The notes beneath the pieces were generated by a model that ran no database searches, was not told the DNA's origin, and was given only the letters and a program-made list of their open reading frames with translations. A stretch of 11,036 nt of DNA, taken from assembly GCA_002069025.1 (NCBI GenBank), contig MWBK01000086.1, positions 1 through 11,036 of the forward strand. Direction: 5' to 3'. The position numbers and the translations under genes were made by a program. This document shows positions 1 through 7,655 of the stretch, piece after piece (positions within the stretch are counted from its first letter, which is position 1; every line of letters begins with the position of its first letter). The stretch comes from Bacteroidetes bacterium ADurb.Bin302 (GTDB lineage Bacteria; Bacteroidota; Bacteroidia; Bacteroidales; Paludibacteraceae).

Positions 1-646
1 CACCATTTGCAGCGCGCGAACCATAAATAGCAGATGAAGATGCATCTTTTAAAATCTCTGTAGACTCAATATCGGATGGGCTTAAGTAACTAATATCTTG
101 AACAATAATTCCGTCAACAACATATATTGGAGACGAATTATTAATAGTTCCGATACCACGAATACGAACCTCTGCAGCTGCACCCGGTTGACCTGAATTA
201 GCATTTACCGTTACACCTGCAGCACGGCCTTGCAATGCTTGATCAACACCTGAAGAAGCAGATTTTTGTAATGCGTCTGATTTGACAGACGATATAGCAC
301 CGGTTAAGTCACTCTTTTTCATTGTACCGTAACCTACAGCTACAACTTCGTCCAGAATTTTGTTGTCCGGACTCATAACAACATCGATTTTGCCTGAATT
401 AACTTTGAGAGTTTGTCCAACGTAACCAATGTAAGAAAATGATATTGTTTTGCCTTCGGGTACGGTAAGCGAATAATTACCATCAATGTCGGTAATAGTA
501 CCCGTTGAGGTTCCCGTAACGATGACATTAACGCCGGGCTCTGGTTCACCAGTGTCTTCCAGCGTAACGACACCGCTAACAGTCTTCTGTGCCATAACAC
601 AGAAAGAGATAAGCAGCGAAGCTAAGATAAGTGCTGATTTTTTCAT
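1..646 (-). CDS. SusC/RagA-family TonB-linked outer-membrane transporter, N-terminal part (partial at window edge)
   Basis: Only the first 215 codons are present; the gene runs off the left edge. Seen in the translation: a signal peptide (residues 1-19, ending CVMA before Q20), a carboxypeptidase-regulatory-like beta-sandwich (about 21-95, with GVNVIVTGT and DIDGNYSL), then a linker DEVVAVGYGTMKKSDLTGA (99-117), and the start of the TonB plug domain (about 112 onward) with the family signatures LQGRAAGV (138-145), IRGIGTINNSSPIYVVDG (162-179) and ILKDASSSAIYGSRAANG (198-215). Proteins of this family are usually about 1000 residues and form a 22-strand barrel that imports glycans or peptides with a SusD-like lipoprotein lid, powered by TonB. 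The partner SusD would be expected downstream, to the left of this window. The ATG at 644-646 directly precedes the signal peptide. The substrate cannot be told from this part. Confidence 0.95.
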   Translation of the reverse strand, partial: MKKSALILASLLISFCVMAQKTVSGVVTLEDTGEPEPGVNVIVTGTSTGTITDIDGNYSLTVPEGKTISFSYIGYVGQTLKVNSGKIDVVMSPDNKILDEVVAVGYGTMKKSDLTGAISSVKSDALQKSASSGVDQALQGRAAGVTVNANSGQPGAAAEVRIRGIGTINNSSPIYVVDGIIVQDISYLSPSDIESTEILKDASSSAIYGSRAANG

Positions 647-730
647 GATTATTGTTATAAATTAATTGAATGTAAAATAATCGATTTAATTTTAAGGCTT
701 GAATAAAGCATAATCCAAACATCCATTGTG

Positions 731-738
731 CAAATATA
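731..738 (-). promoter_or_regulatory. Candidate -7 element of the SusC-like gene promoter
   Basis: Read on the minus strand the bases are TATATTTG, an exact match to the Bacteroidota -7 consensus TAnnTTTG. It lies 85 bp upstream of the SusC start, giving a leader of roughly 75-80 nt, which is a reasonable length for this family. No convincing TTTG is found at the ideal 19-21 bp spacing; an ATTG lies 15 bp upstream instead. A chance match is possible in AT-rich DNA. Confidence 0.4.
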
Positions 739-908
739 CGGTGTATGAATGAACAATCGTTTCCAATGATACTCAACCTAGCTACATCATTTAGGTAAAA
801 AAAATACTTCATTACTTCATCATAAAAATGATAAATAATTAACCATTAGACTTTTACGCATACGATTGCTTTTTCAAGATATAAATGTTTTCAACAAAAT
901 AAAGTGTT

Positions 909-936
909 AAAAAATCGTCAAACCTTGTTTTTTGAC
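909..936 (-). terminator. Weak intrinsic terminator candidate after the helicase gene
   Basis: On the minus strand, 37 bp past the helicase stop, a 6-bp perfect stem (GTCAAA at 936-931 pairing with TTTGAC at 922-917, 8-nt loop) is followed after two bases by a run of six T (914-909). The stem is short and AT-rich, so termination strength is uncertain. Confidence 0.4.
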
Positions 937-972
937 TTGCAAAAAGTTATGTTTTTTTTAGAAATGTGGATT

Positions 973-2871
973 TTATATCTCTTTTTTCTTGCGTTTTCTT
1001 GTAGTTTTTACAGATCTTGCCTCTTTTTTAGGTTTAGGAATATAAGATTTGTACTTTGGCATTTCTACACAAACTGTAGTTTTTAAAGTATAATATTGGT
1101 CAACAGAAAATCCATCTTCCTTAACTCCATTCATTATTTGAGATTTAATGTATAGCTCGGAATATAAATTTTGGTAATCTGCATCAAACTCAAGAGACAA
1201 AAGCCATGCTGAGGTATGTATATTGCACTTTTGCAGTTCATCTAACAAAAATACTATTTTATCAGAAAAATATGAAGATGCGTCACGAATCCGCTGCTGA
1301 CAATAATCATTTATAAGAGCATTTTCAAGCATCTTTTTTAATGTGGATTGAAATTTTAAAGCAACTTCTTGAATATCACGCAATTGAACTCGTATTGACT
1401 CCAAGTACTGTGAAGCATCAACAGAAAAAGACGAAATATTATCCGTAACTTGCTTGGATAAGCGATTTAGGAAGCCTATTGCAACTCTAAATCCGCATAA
1501 ATCGCTTACTAAATTTAGGATAAAATTTGACTTCTCTTGGAGTAACTGGTCTGATACTGTACAAAAATCTTGCTTATTACTTCCAAAGTCTGTAACACGA
1601 CTATCAAGACACAAACAACGCCTGTGTATAGGACTTAAAAGAATAATGCCGTCTAAACTTCTGCATCTGCTTAGCGCTACATATACCTGACCCGGTGCAA
1701 ATGCTCTATCGGCATCAATCATTGCCTTATCAAAAGTAAGACCTTGACTTTTATGAATTGTAATCGCCCATGCTAATCGTAGGGGAAATTGAGTAAATGT
1801 TCCTAATAGTTTTTCTTCTATATCACGCGTATCTTTGTTCATGGTATATGACATATTTTCCCATATATCCGGCTGTAATTCAATAGTGTCATCTGAGTCA
1901 GAACATTTAACCATAATTGTATTAGCATCTGTATCAAAACCTACTACATCACCTATCTTGCCATTATAAAAACGTCTATCTCTATCGTTCTTTAAAAACA
2001 TTACACGAGCTCCTAGCTTGAGTTCCAATACTTCTTCTGTAGGATATGATTTTTCAGGGAACTCCCCTTTAATGATGGCTTTAAATTTACTTATGCCACC
2101 TTTTAATGATTTTAATTCGCTTAAATTAATTGTGTCTGCTTTATAATTATGCGTTGTTAATGTAATGTATTTTTCTTTAGAAGATGGCTTAAAATCAGGT
2201 TTATAAAGATTTTCTAAGAGTTCAAAGTTCTTTTTGCTTAAACGGTTATTTCTAACCTCATTTAATAGTTCGATAAAATTCATATCACTCTGCCTGAAAA
2301 TTTTATCTAGCTCTATATAGATAGGAGGAAATTCTTTGACAACTTTACTATCAAAGAAATACATGCCATCATAATATGGAGAGAGTATTTCTTTTTCTTC
2401 CTCTTTATAAACCGGCGATAACTGATATAAATCGCCGATAAATAGCACTTGAACACCACCAAAAGGGAGGTTTGGACAATATTTATAATGTCTTAATATT
2501 GTATCAATAGCATCTAAAACATCTGCACGCACCATACTCACCTCATCTATTACAAGCAATTCTAGAGATTTGAAAATTTGACGGCGCGAACCAACAAAAT
2601 GTACTTTAGAAATTAAATCACGTCTGCCATCTTCTGTAGGCAAAAAAGGATGAAACGGTAACTGAAAAAATGAATGAATTGTTACTCCACCCGCCTGTAT
2701 TGCAGATACACCGGTTGGTGCAACAATTGCCATTGATTTACTACTTTCATTATGGAGATTCCTTAAAAAGGTGGTCTTCCCAGTTCCGGCTTTACCGGTG
2801 ATAAATATAGAACGGCTTGTGAAAGACGCAAAATCGTGAGCTAATTGATACGGAGAAATTTCTGTTTGCAT
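973..2871 (-). CDS. PIF1-family ATP-dependent DNA helicase with C-terminal extension
   Basis: A superfamily 1 helicase of about 632 residues. Motifs in order (numbered from the ATG at 2871): Walker A GKAGTGKT (26-33), motif Ia APTGVSAIQAGGVTIHSFF (52-69), Walker B/motif II IDEVSM (108-113), motif III GDLYQLSPV (146-154), motif IV-like IFRQSD (191-196), GARVMFLKND (287-296), then TIHKSQGLTFD (371-381) and the arginine-finger motif GQVYVALSRCRSLDG (394-408). These are the PIF1/RecD-like signatures; PIF1 enzymes are 5'-3' helicases that resolve G-quadruplexes, R-loops and other DNA structures. Beyond about residue 425 lies a roughly 200-residue region with no motif I recognise, ending in a very basic tail (KTTRKRKKKEI). 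The longest open frame begins at a TTG at 2910, but that codon sits inside an exact promoter element (2908-2915), so I chose the ATG at 2871. The gene has its own promoter and is not evidently in an operon. Confidence 0.93.
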   Translation of the reverse strand: MQTEISPYQLAHDFASFTSRSIFITGKAGTGKTTFLRNLHNESSKSMAIVAPTGVSAIQAGGVTIHSFFQLPFHPFLPTEDGRRDLISKVHFVGSRRQIFKSLELLVIDEVSMVRADVLDAIDTILRHYKYCPNLPFGGVQVLFIGDLYQLSPVYKEEEKEILSPYYDGMYFFDSKVVKEFPPIYIELDKIFRQSDMNFIELLNEVRNNRLSKKNFELLENLYKPDFKPSSKEKYITLTTHNYKADTINLSELKSLKGGISKFKAIIKGEFPEKSYPTEEVLELKLGARVMFLKNDRDRRFYNGKIGDVVGFDTDANTIMVKCSDSDDTIELQPDIWENMSYTMNKDTRDIEEKLLGTFTQFPLRLAWAITIHKSQGLTFDKAMIDADRAFAPGQVYVALSRCRSLDGIILLSPIHRRCLCLDSRVTDFGSNKQDFCTVSDQLLQEKSNFILNLVSDLCGFRVAIGFLNRLSKQVTDNISSFSVDASQYLESIRVQLRDIQEVALKFQSTLKKMLENALINDYCQQRIRDASSYFSDKIVFLLDELQKCNIHTSAWLLSLEFDADYQNLYSELYIKSQIMNGVKEDGFSVDQYYTLKTTVCVEMPKYKSYIPKPKKEARSVKTTRKRKKKEI

Positions 2872-2907
2872 GATATCGAATTTTGATGGGATAAATTTTG
2901 ATTCATG

Positions 2908-2937
2908 CAAAGATATTGAAAATTGAGTTAATTCAAG
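2908..2937 (-). promoter_or_regulatory. Promoter of the PIF1-like helicase gene
   Basis: On the minus strand TATCTTTG (2915-2908) matches the Bacteroidota -7 consensus TAnnTTTG exactly. A CTTG (2937-2934) lies 18 bp upstream and fits a weak -33 element. The predicted transcript start is near 2901, giving a leader of about 30 nt to the ATG at 2871. This placement argues against a TTG start at 2910. Confidence 0.6.
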
Positions 2938-3006
2938 ATAATTTGTCGGTTTTTACAACTTTGAAAAGATTTTTTATGATGTATTTGTATTTAATTAAAA
3001 TGAAGT

Positions 3007-3045
3007 AAAAAAAATGCAGGAATGAAAAATCATTCTTGCATTTTT
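3007..3045 (-). terminator. Intrinsic terminator of tRNA-Glu
   Basis: On the minus strand, starting immediately after the tRNA CCA end, a stem of about 16 bp (arms 3045-3030 and 3025-3010, a single mismatch, loop of four T) runs straight into a run of T that continues to 3007. The upstream arm reads AAAAATGCAAGAATGA and the downstream arm TCATTCCTGCATTTTT. It is well placed to end the single-tRNA transcript. Confidence 0.8.
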
Positions 3046-3120
3046 GGTAGCGCAACCGGGAATCGAACCCGGGTTTCCGCCGTGAGAGGGCGGCGTCCTA
3101 GGCCACTAGACGAATGCGCC
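3045..3120 (-). tRNA. tRNA-Glu (anticodon CUC), CCA encoded
   Basis: A 76-nt cloverleaf read on the minus strand. The D-arm begins GTCTAG and closes with GGAC; the anticodon stem CCGCC/GGCGG encloses the loop CTCTCAC, giving anticodon CTC at 3086-3084, which reads GAG (Glu). The T-stem CCGGG/CCCGG encloses TTCGATT. The acceptor arm has G1-U72, then five Watson-Crick pairs, a T7-T66 mismatch, discriminator A73 and an encoded CCA. G1-U72 also occurs, to my recollection, in Bacteroides tRNA-Glu; the 7-66 mismatch is unusual. It lies 58 bp downstream of cysS but has its own promoter and terminator. Confidence 0.96.
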
Positions 3121-3133
3121 ATTAAACGTGCTG

Positions 3134-3166
3134 CAAAGGTAATAAAAAAATTATTACAACCGCAAA
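3134..3166 (-). promoter_or_regulatory. Promoter of tRNA-Glu
   Basis: On the minus strand TTTG (3166-3163), 21 bp, then TACCTTTG (3141-3134), an excellent match to the Bacteroidota promoter TTTG-N19-21-TAnnTTTG. The predicted transcript start near 3127 is only a few bases before the mature tRNA 5' end at 3120. The promoter lies wholly in the gap after cysS, so the tRNA need not depend on cysS read-through. A 7-bp perfect AT hairpin (3139-3157) overlaps it and may weakly end cysS transcripts. Confidence 0.72.
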
Positions 3167-3178
3167 CTTATATTACAA

Positions 3179-4651
3179 TTATATAGACCACTCAAAACCA
3201 TCCTTTGTATCATTGATGGTAAATCCTGAAGCTGTTAGCTCATTACGGATTTTGTCTGAAGTAGCCCAATCTTTATTCTTTTTTGCCTGCATACGTATAT
3301 CAAGTAACAGATCAACAGCTTTCTTGTAAGCCTCAGTGTTACTACTATTACCTGTTGCAGATTCGTCATATAAACCTAAAATATCCTCAATAAAGAGTTT
3401 AAATACAGATTTAAGTTCTTCAAGATCTTCCGATGAAATCGTAGCTTTTCCGTCTTTTACTGCATTAATACTCTTAACAGAATCAAACAAATGCGATATT
3501 ACGATAGGTGAATTAAGGTCGTCAGACATGGCATCTTCGCAACTTTTACGAAGTCCTTTTACATCAATAGTAGATTGCGCTGAAACGGTCAAACTATTTA
3601 AACGTCTGTATGCTTCCATCAAACGCTGCATACCCTTTTCTGAAGCTTGTAATGCTTCATTACTAAAATCTACGGTACTACGATATTGAGCTTGCAATAT
3701 GAAGAAACGGATTGTCATTGGAGAATAGGCTTGTCTCAACAGATCGTGCTTACCTGTGAAGAACTCGTCCAAAGTAATAAAGTTTCCTAATGATTTGCCC
3801 ATCTTTTGTCCATTAATGGTAATCATATTATTGTGCATCCAATAGCGGACGGTTTGGTGTCCCAAAGCAGCAGTTGATTGCGCAATTTCGCATTCGTGAT
3901 GCGGGAAAATTAAATCCATACCGCCACCATGTATATCAAACTCCTCGCCTAAATATTTTGTACCCATTGTAGAGCACTCAAGATGCCAACCGGGGAAACC
4001 ATCACTCCATGGTGAAGGCCAACGCATAATATGTTCCGGTTGCGCCTTCTTCCACAAAGCAAAATCGGTACTACGATGTTTCTCGCTTTGTCCATCAAGT
4101 ACACGTGTTGTTTCTAATAATTCGTCTATATTACGTCCGGACAACTCACCATAATTGTATCTTTTACTGTATTTTTCAACATCAAAGTATACTGAACCTT
4201 CGCTTTCGTAAGCATAACCGGATTCTATTATTTTCTTAATAAATTCAATTTGCTCTATTATATGACCTGATGCATGCGGCTCAATACTTGGCGGCAATAC
4301 ATTAAGAGCCTCCATGGCTTTGTGATAACGATTTAGATAATATTGCACAACTTCCATTGGTTCTTTGCTTTCCAAACGAGCTTTCTTTGCAATTTTATCT
4401 TCGCCTTCGTCTGCATCATGTTCAAGATGACCTACGTCAGTAATGTTACGTACATATCTGACTTTGTATCCAAGGTGCTGCAAATAACGGAATAACAAAT
4501 CAAATGTAATTGCAGGGCGGGCATGTCCTAAATGACCATCTCCATAAACTGTAGGTCCGCACACATACATACCAACATAGGGACTATGTATTGGTACAAA
4601 CTTTTCCTTTTTTCTGGTTAACGTATTGTATATAAAAAACTTATGTTCCAT
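3179..4651 (-). CDS. cysS: Cysteinyl-tRNA synthetase (CysRS)
   Basis: Charges tRNA-Cys with cysteine in the cytoplasm; class I aminoacyl-tRNA synthetase, 490 residues, close to the usual 460-490. Seen: the N-terminal catalytic core with [18 protein letters not shown] (HIGH motif as HLGH, 40-43), the ATP-binding KMSKS motif as KMGKS (283-287), and all four zinc ligands that bind the cysteine substrate (C31, C226, H251, E255). The C-terminal part from about 350 is the helical tRNA- and anticodon-binding region. The open frame extends to an ATG at 4723, but the 24 extra residues do not resemble the family and that start lies upstream of an exact promoter element at 4678-4685. The ATG at 4651, giving [16 protein letters not shown], fits the family's N-terminus. 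It is followed by the separately promoted tRNA-Glu gene and is divergent from the GH13 gene. Confidence 0.98.
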   Translation of the reverse strand: MEHKFFIYNTLTRKKEKFVPIHSPYVGMYVCGPTVYGDGHLGHARPAITFDLLFRYLQHLGYKVRYVRNITDVGHLEHDADEGEDKIAKKARLESKEPMEVVQYYLNRYHKAMEALNVLPPSIEPHASGHIIEQIEFIKKIIESGYAYESEGSVYFDVEKYSKRYNYGELSGRNIDELLETTRVLDGQSEKHRSTDFALWKKAQPEHIMRWPSPWSDGFPGWHLECSTMGTKYLGEEFDIHGGGMDLIFPHHECEIAQSTAALGHQTVRYWMHNNMITINGQKMGKSLGNFITLDEFFTGKHDLLRQAYSPMTIRFFILQAQYRSTVDFSNEALQASEKGMQRLMEAYRRLNSLTVSAQSTIDVKGLRKSCEDAMSDDLNSPIVISHLFDSVKSINAVKDGKATISSEDLEELKSVFKLFIEDILGLYDESATGNSSNTEAYKKAVDLLLDIRMQAKKNKDWATSDKIRNELTASGFTINDTKDGFEWSI

Positions 4652-4677
4652 AACATATTTGTATTCGTTTGTGCTTA

Positions 4678-4685
4678 CAAAGATA
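4678..4685 (-). promoter_or_regulatory. -7 promoter element of cysS
   Basis: On the minus strand TATCTTTG matches TAnnTTTG exactly, 26 bp upstream of the cysS ATG at 4651, with a predicted start near 4671 and a leader of about 20 nt. The -33 position (about 4705) reads ATTCA, a poor match, so this promoter is recognised mainly by its -7 box. It overlaps the upstream flank of the divergent GH13 promoter. Confidence 0.55.
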
Positions 4686-4703
4686 GATAAAAACAATAAA
4701 ATA

Positions 4704-4735
4704 TTTGAATTATCATTTATCAAATGTTAGTTTTG
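4704..4735 (+). promoter_or_regulatory. Promoter of the GH13 glucan hydrolase gene
   Basis: TTTG (4704-4707), a 20-bp spacer, then TAGTTTTG (4728-4735): both boxes match the Bacteroidota consensus exactly. Transcription would begin near 4742, giving a leader of about 22 nt to the ATG at 4765. The position shows that the longer open frame beginning at 4705 cannot be the real start. There is no Shine-Dalgarno sequence before the ATG, as usual in this phylum. Confidence 0.75.
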
Positions 4736-4764
4736 CCTCACATAAACCCTATACACTCATTATT

Positions 4765-7587
4765 ATGAAAAAAATCTTTATTATACTTAGCAATATTTTA
4801 TTTTTAACGACTCTCATTTCCGCACAAACGGTAACTACGAATCCATCTATCGTACAAGATGGTTATACAGGAGATGTCACCATCATCTATAATCCGGCAG
4901 GAGGACCAATGGCAAGCGCTACGAATGCTTACGCTCACATTGGTTTAATAACCTCTGCCAGCTCAGACGATTCTGATTGGCAATGCGCTCCGGCTAACTG
5001 GTTAGATAAATCTGTAAAATACAAGATGACGAAAAGCGGTAGTAACTGGACATTAAACATAGGCAATATGTACACATACTTTAGTGCATGCGCCTCAGAC
5101 ACGTTTGAGAAAATTGCAGTTGTATTTAATGATGGAGTTGTGGGAGGCAAAGAAGGCAAAGATCCTAACGGGAAAGATTTTTTTGTTGATATTGCTCCTG
5201 CAGGTTTAGCTGTATTATTTGATGGTACATCATCATCGGGAATTGTCAATTCCGGAGCATCTGTTACATTAATAGCAAACGCTACTGCATCAGTCAATCT
5301 GGTAATAAAGAAAAATGGCACATCGGTTAAAACAGCAAGCGGTACATCTATTACACATACTGAAACACTTTCATCAGCAGGAGATTACGTTTACGAAGTA
5401 TATGGAAACGGAACTTTATATGATAGCAGAACAGTTAGCGTCATATCCGCTCCGGTAAATGCCGCACGTCCAAGCGGTCTGTTAGAAGGTATTACATATA
5501 ACAGTTCAGATAATACAAAAGTACATTTGTGTCTTTATGCTAAAGACAATGCTAATGTCTTACCTGACAATATATTTGTAATTGGCGATTTTAACAATTG
5601 GACTCCTTCTAACTCATACCAACTTAAAAAAGATGGATCTACCGGATATTGGTGGACTGAAATCACAGGTTTGACATCAGGCAGAGAGTACGCATTCCAG
5701 TATTTAGTAAAGATAGGTTCAAAAACAGTCAAAATAAGCGACCCTTATTCAGAAAAAGTACTTCATCCTGACGATCAATGGGAACCAAAGACTAATTACC
5801 CTAATTTAATGGACTATCCTAGTAAAGGAGAAGGATATGTATCTGTACTACAAACAAATAAGCCTGAATTTAATTGGAGTTCAGCAACTACAAATTTTTA
5901 TAAACCCAATAAAAACAATCTTGTGATTTATGAATTGTGGGTTCATGATTTTTCACCGCAACACTCTTTCCGCTCTATTATAAATAGATTGGATTACATC
6001 TCCAATCTTGGAGTTAATGTTTTGGAATTAATGCCTGTTACAGAATTCGATGGTAATAAGAGTTGGGGATACAATCCTACTCATTACTTTGCACTTGACA
6101 AAGCATACGGATGCGAAAATGATTTAAAAACACTTGTTGATGAATGCCATAAAAGAGGCATCGCAGTGGTATTGGATATGGTGTTTAATCATGTAACAGG
6201 ATCGGCTCCACAGGCAAGATTGTATTGGGGTACTAACTCAATTGCTACGAATAATCCTTGGTTTAATCAATCTGCACCTCATGGTGGAAGTGTTAATCAA
6301 GATTGGAACCACAATTTCGAACCAACTAGAAATTTAATGAAAAGAGCGCTTAAATATTGGATAGACGAATATAAAGTTGACGGATATCGCATGGATTTAT
6401 CGCACGGCTTCTGTGGGCCTTCATGCAATGAACGTACTGCAATTATGTTTGACTATTACAATAATGGTGTAAAAGCAGGTAATCAATATGCATATTTTAT
6501 TCTGGAACATTGGGAAGAATCATCAGGCGAAAGAGGTAATTACATAAATAACGGCATGATGTGTTGGTCATACAATAACTCGCAAACAGGTACCGCATTC
6601 TCACAAACAGCAATGGGTTGGTTAAGAGATGGTGATGCTCTTGATGGCGCTGGTATGGATGGTTGGATTTCGTATAGTGAAAGCCACGATGAACAACGCA
6701 ATTTCTGGAAATCAAAAATGTGGGGAAACAGTGATTTCAAAACTAATGTTGCATCACGTATGAACAGAGTACCTCTAAATGTCGCATTTGGAGCATTACA
6801 AGATGGTCCTCACATGTTATGGCAATTCCAAGAATTAGGATATGATTATTCTATATGCAGAAGTGAAAGCGGTTTATATGACAGCAACGATACGGGTAGT
6901 GCTAATTGCAGCAGAGTTGATCCAAAGCCCATTCCGGAAGCATTAAGCTGGTATACAAATGCAGATCGCATGAATTCATATAAAAAGATAGGTCAGATAT
7001 TACAACTAAGAACTAAAATTAAACCGACAGTATTTGAAGGAAATCCAACAAGCACTGATTTAGGATCAGGCAAGGCAGCTAGAAGTATAATATGGGGAAG
7101 TGGCAATGATCGTATATTTATTGTCGGAAACTTTAATGTTCCATCAGGAAGTGAGTTCGTAGGGTCTGTAAACATAACTTTGCCATCAGGTAATTCGTGG
7201 TTTGACTATTTAGCAAATGGTAATAACTCATTAAGTGCAGGGACCAGCATCAGCCTAAGTCCGGGAGAAGTTAAAATATATACAGCATCTAGGTTGACTT
7301 TACCTAGTGTACCTAATGTTTACAATGACTTTGTCGGCATTGAAGAAACTACAACAGATCCTGATTTGATTTGTAATGTTTATCCTTCATTGGTTGATGA
7401 CTATGTTACAATAGATAGCCCTGAAGGAATTCGTAGAATTGATGTAGTAGGTTTAAATGGTGAGACAATTAAACTTGGCGTATCAGATAGTAAGGTATAT
7501 AATCTTGCAGGCTTACCAAAAGGTCCATACCTAGTTGTTGTAAGCTTTGACAAAAAACAACAAGTATACAAGATTATAAAAAAATAA
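4765..7587 (+). CDS. Secreted GH13 (alpha-amylase family) glucan hydrolase with T9SS C-terminal sorting domain
   Basis: A 940-residue enzyme expected to cleave (or possibly debranch) alpha-glucans such as starch or glycogen outside the cell. Seen in order: signal peptide 1-20 (MKKIFIILS, ending LISA); an N-terminal beta-rich domain (about 21-150, function unrecognised, possibly carbohydrate binding); an Ig-like segment (about 155-235); a CBM48/E-set-like domain (about 245-345, FNNW at 276-279); a GH13 barrel from about 383; and a C-terminal region beginning NVYPSLVDDYVTID (871 on) and ending VYKIIKK, typical of a T9SS type A sorting domain. GH13 conserved regions are complete: DMVFNH (471-476), GYRMD with nucleophile D544, acid/base E581 in FILEHWEE, and SHDE with H641 and D642. 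The T9SS tail is normally removed as the protein is exported across the outer membrane and released or attached to the cell surface. The start at 4765 is chosen for the signal peptide and promoter position. No susD or other glycan-use gene adjoins it. The exact specificity within GH13 is not resolved. Confidence 0.94.
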   Translation: MKKIFIILSNILFLTTLISAQTVTTNPSIVQDGYTGDVTIIYNPAGGPMASATNAYAHIGLITSASSDDSDWQCAPANWLDKSVKYKMTKSGSNWTLNIGNMYTYFSACASDTFEKIAVVFNDGVVGGKEGKDPNGKDFFVDIAPAGLAVLFDGTSSSGIVNSGASVTLIANATASVNLVIKKNGTSVKTASGTSITHTETLSSAGDYVYEVYGNGTLYDSRTVSVISAPVNAARPSGLLEGITYNSSDNTKVHLCLYAKDNANVLPDNIFVIGDFNNWTPSNSYQLKKDGSTGYWWTEITGLTSGREYAFQYLVKIGSKTVKISDPYSEKVLHPDDQWEPKTNYPNLMDYPSKGEGYVSVLQTNKPEFNWSSATTNFYKPNKNNLVIYELWVHDFSPQHSFRSIINRLDYISNLGVNVLELMPVTEFDGNKSWGYNPTHYFALDKAYGCENDLKTLVDECHKRGIAVVLDMVFNHVTGSAPQARLYWGTNSIATNNPWFNQSAPHGGSVNQDWNHNFEPTRNLMKRALKYWIDEYKVDGYRMDLSHGFCGPSCNERTAIMFDYYNNGVKAGNQYAYFILEHWEESSGERGNYINNGMMCWSYNNSQTGTAFSQTAMGWLRDGDALDGAGMDGWISYSESHDEQRNFWKSKMWGNSDFKTNVASRMNRVPLNVAFGALQDGPHMLWQFQELGYDYSICRSESGLYDSNDTGSANCSRVDPKPIPEALSWYTNADRMNSYKKIGQILQLRTKIKPTVFEGNPTSTDLGSGKAARSIIWGSGNDRIFIVGNFNVPSGSEFVGSVNITLPSGNSWFDYLANGNNSLSAGTSISLSPGEVKIYTASRLTLPSVPNVYNDFVGIEETTTDPDLICNVYPSLVDDYVTIDSPEGIRRIDVVGLNGETIKLGVSDSKVYNLAGLPKGPYLVVVSFDKKQQVYKIIKK

Positions 7588-7607
7588 AGGCAATCTATAT
7601 TCATACA

Positions 7608-7636
7608 AAAAGGCAGCAAAAAAATTGCTGCCTTTT
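7608..7636. terminator. Bidirectional intrinsic terminator between the convergent GH13 and KAS III genes
   Basis: A perfect 12-bp stem, AAAAGGCAGCAA (7608-7619) pairing with TTGCTGCCTTTT (7625-7636), with a 5-nt A loop. A GC core flanked by A-runs on one side and T-runs on the other lets it work in both directions. It lies 21 bp after the GH13 stop and 20 bp after the stop of the gene on the opposite strand. Confidence 0.88.
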
Positions 7637-7655
7637 GTATTTCTGAACTATTATA

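Larger units (their letters stand above)
647..972. other. Non-coding gap between the SusC-like gene and the helicase gene
   Basis: This 326-bp AT-rich stretch holds no credible gene. Short open frames here have no recognisable family content and overlap the promoter candidate. It contains the 5' region of the SusC-like gene (promoter candidate at 731-738) and, at 909-936, a weak terminator for the helicase. Nothing else was seen: no tRNA, no insertion-sequence ends and no long repeats. Confidence 0.7.

Noticed and set aside
576..812. Minus-strand open frame of 78 codons overlapping the SusC 5' end
   Set aside because: It covers the SusC promoter region and start in another frame, is low-complexity AT-rich sequence and shows no recognisable domain.
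904..1086. Plus-strand open frame of 60 codons
   Set aside because: It is antisense to the lysine-rich end of the helicase and its terminator; its Phe/Leu-rich product is just the complement of A-rich sequence.
3139..3157. AT-only hairpin after cysS
   Set aside because: A perfect 7-bp stem, but it has no GC and no following T-run and overlaps the tRNA promoter; too weak to call as a separate terminator.
1..7587. A polysaccharide-utilisation locus joining the SusC-like gene with the GH13 gene
   Set aside because: Helicase, tRNA-Glu and cysS genes, each with its own promoter, separate them, and the two genes are on opposite strands.
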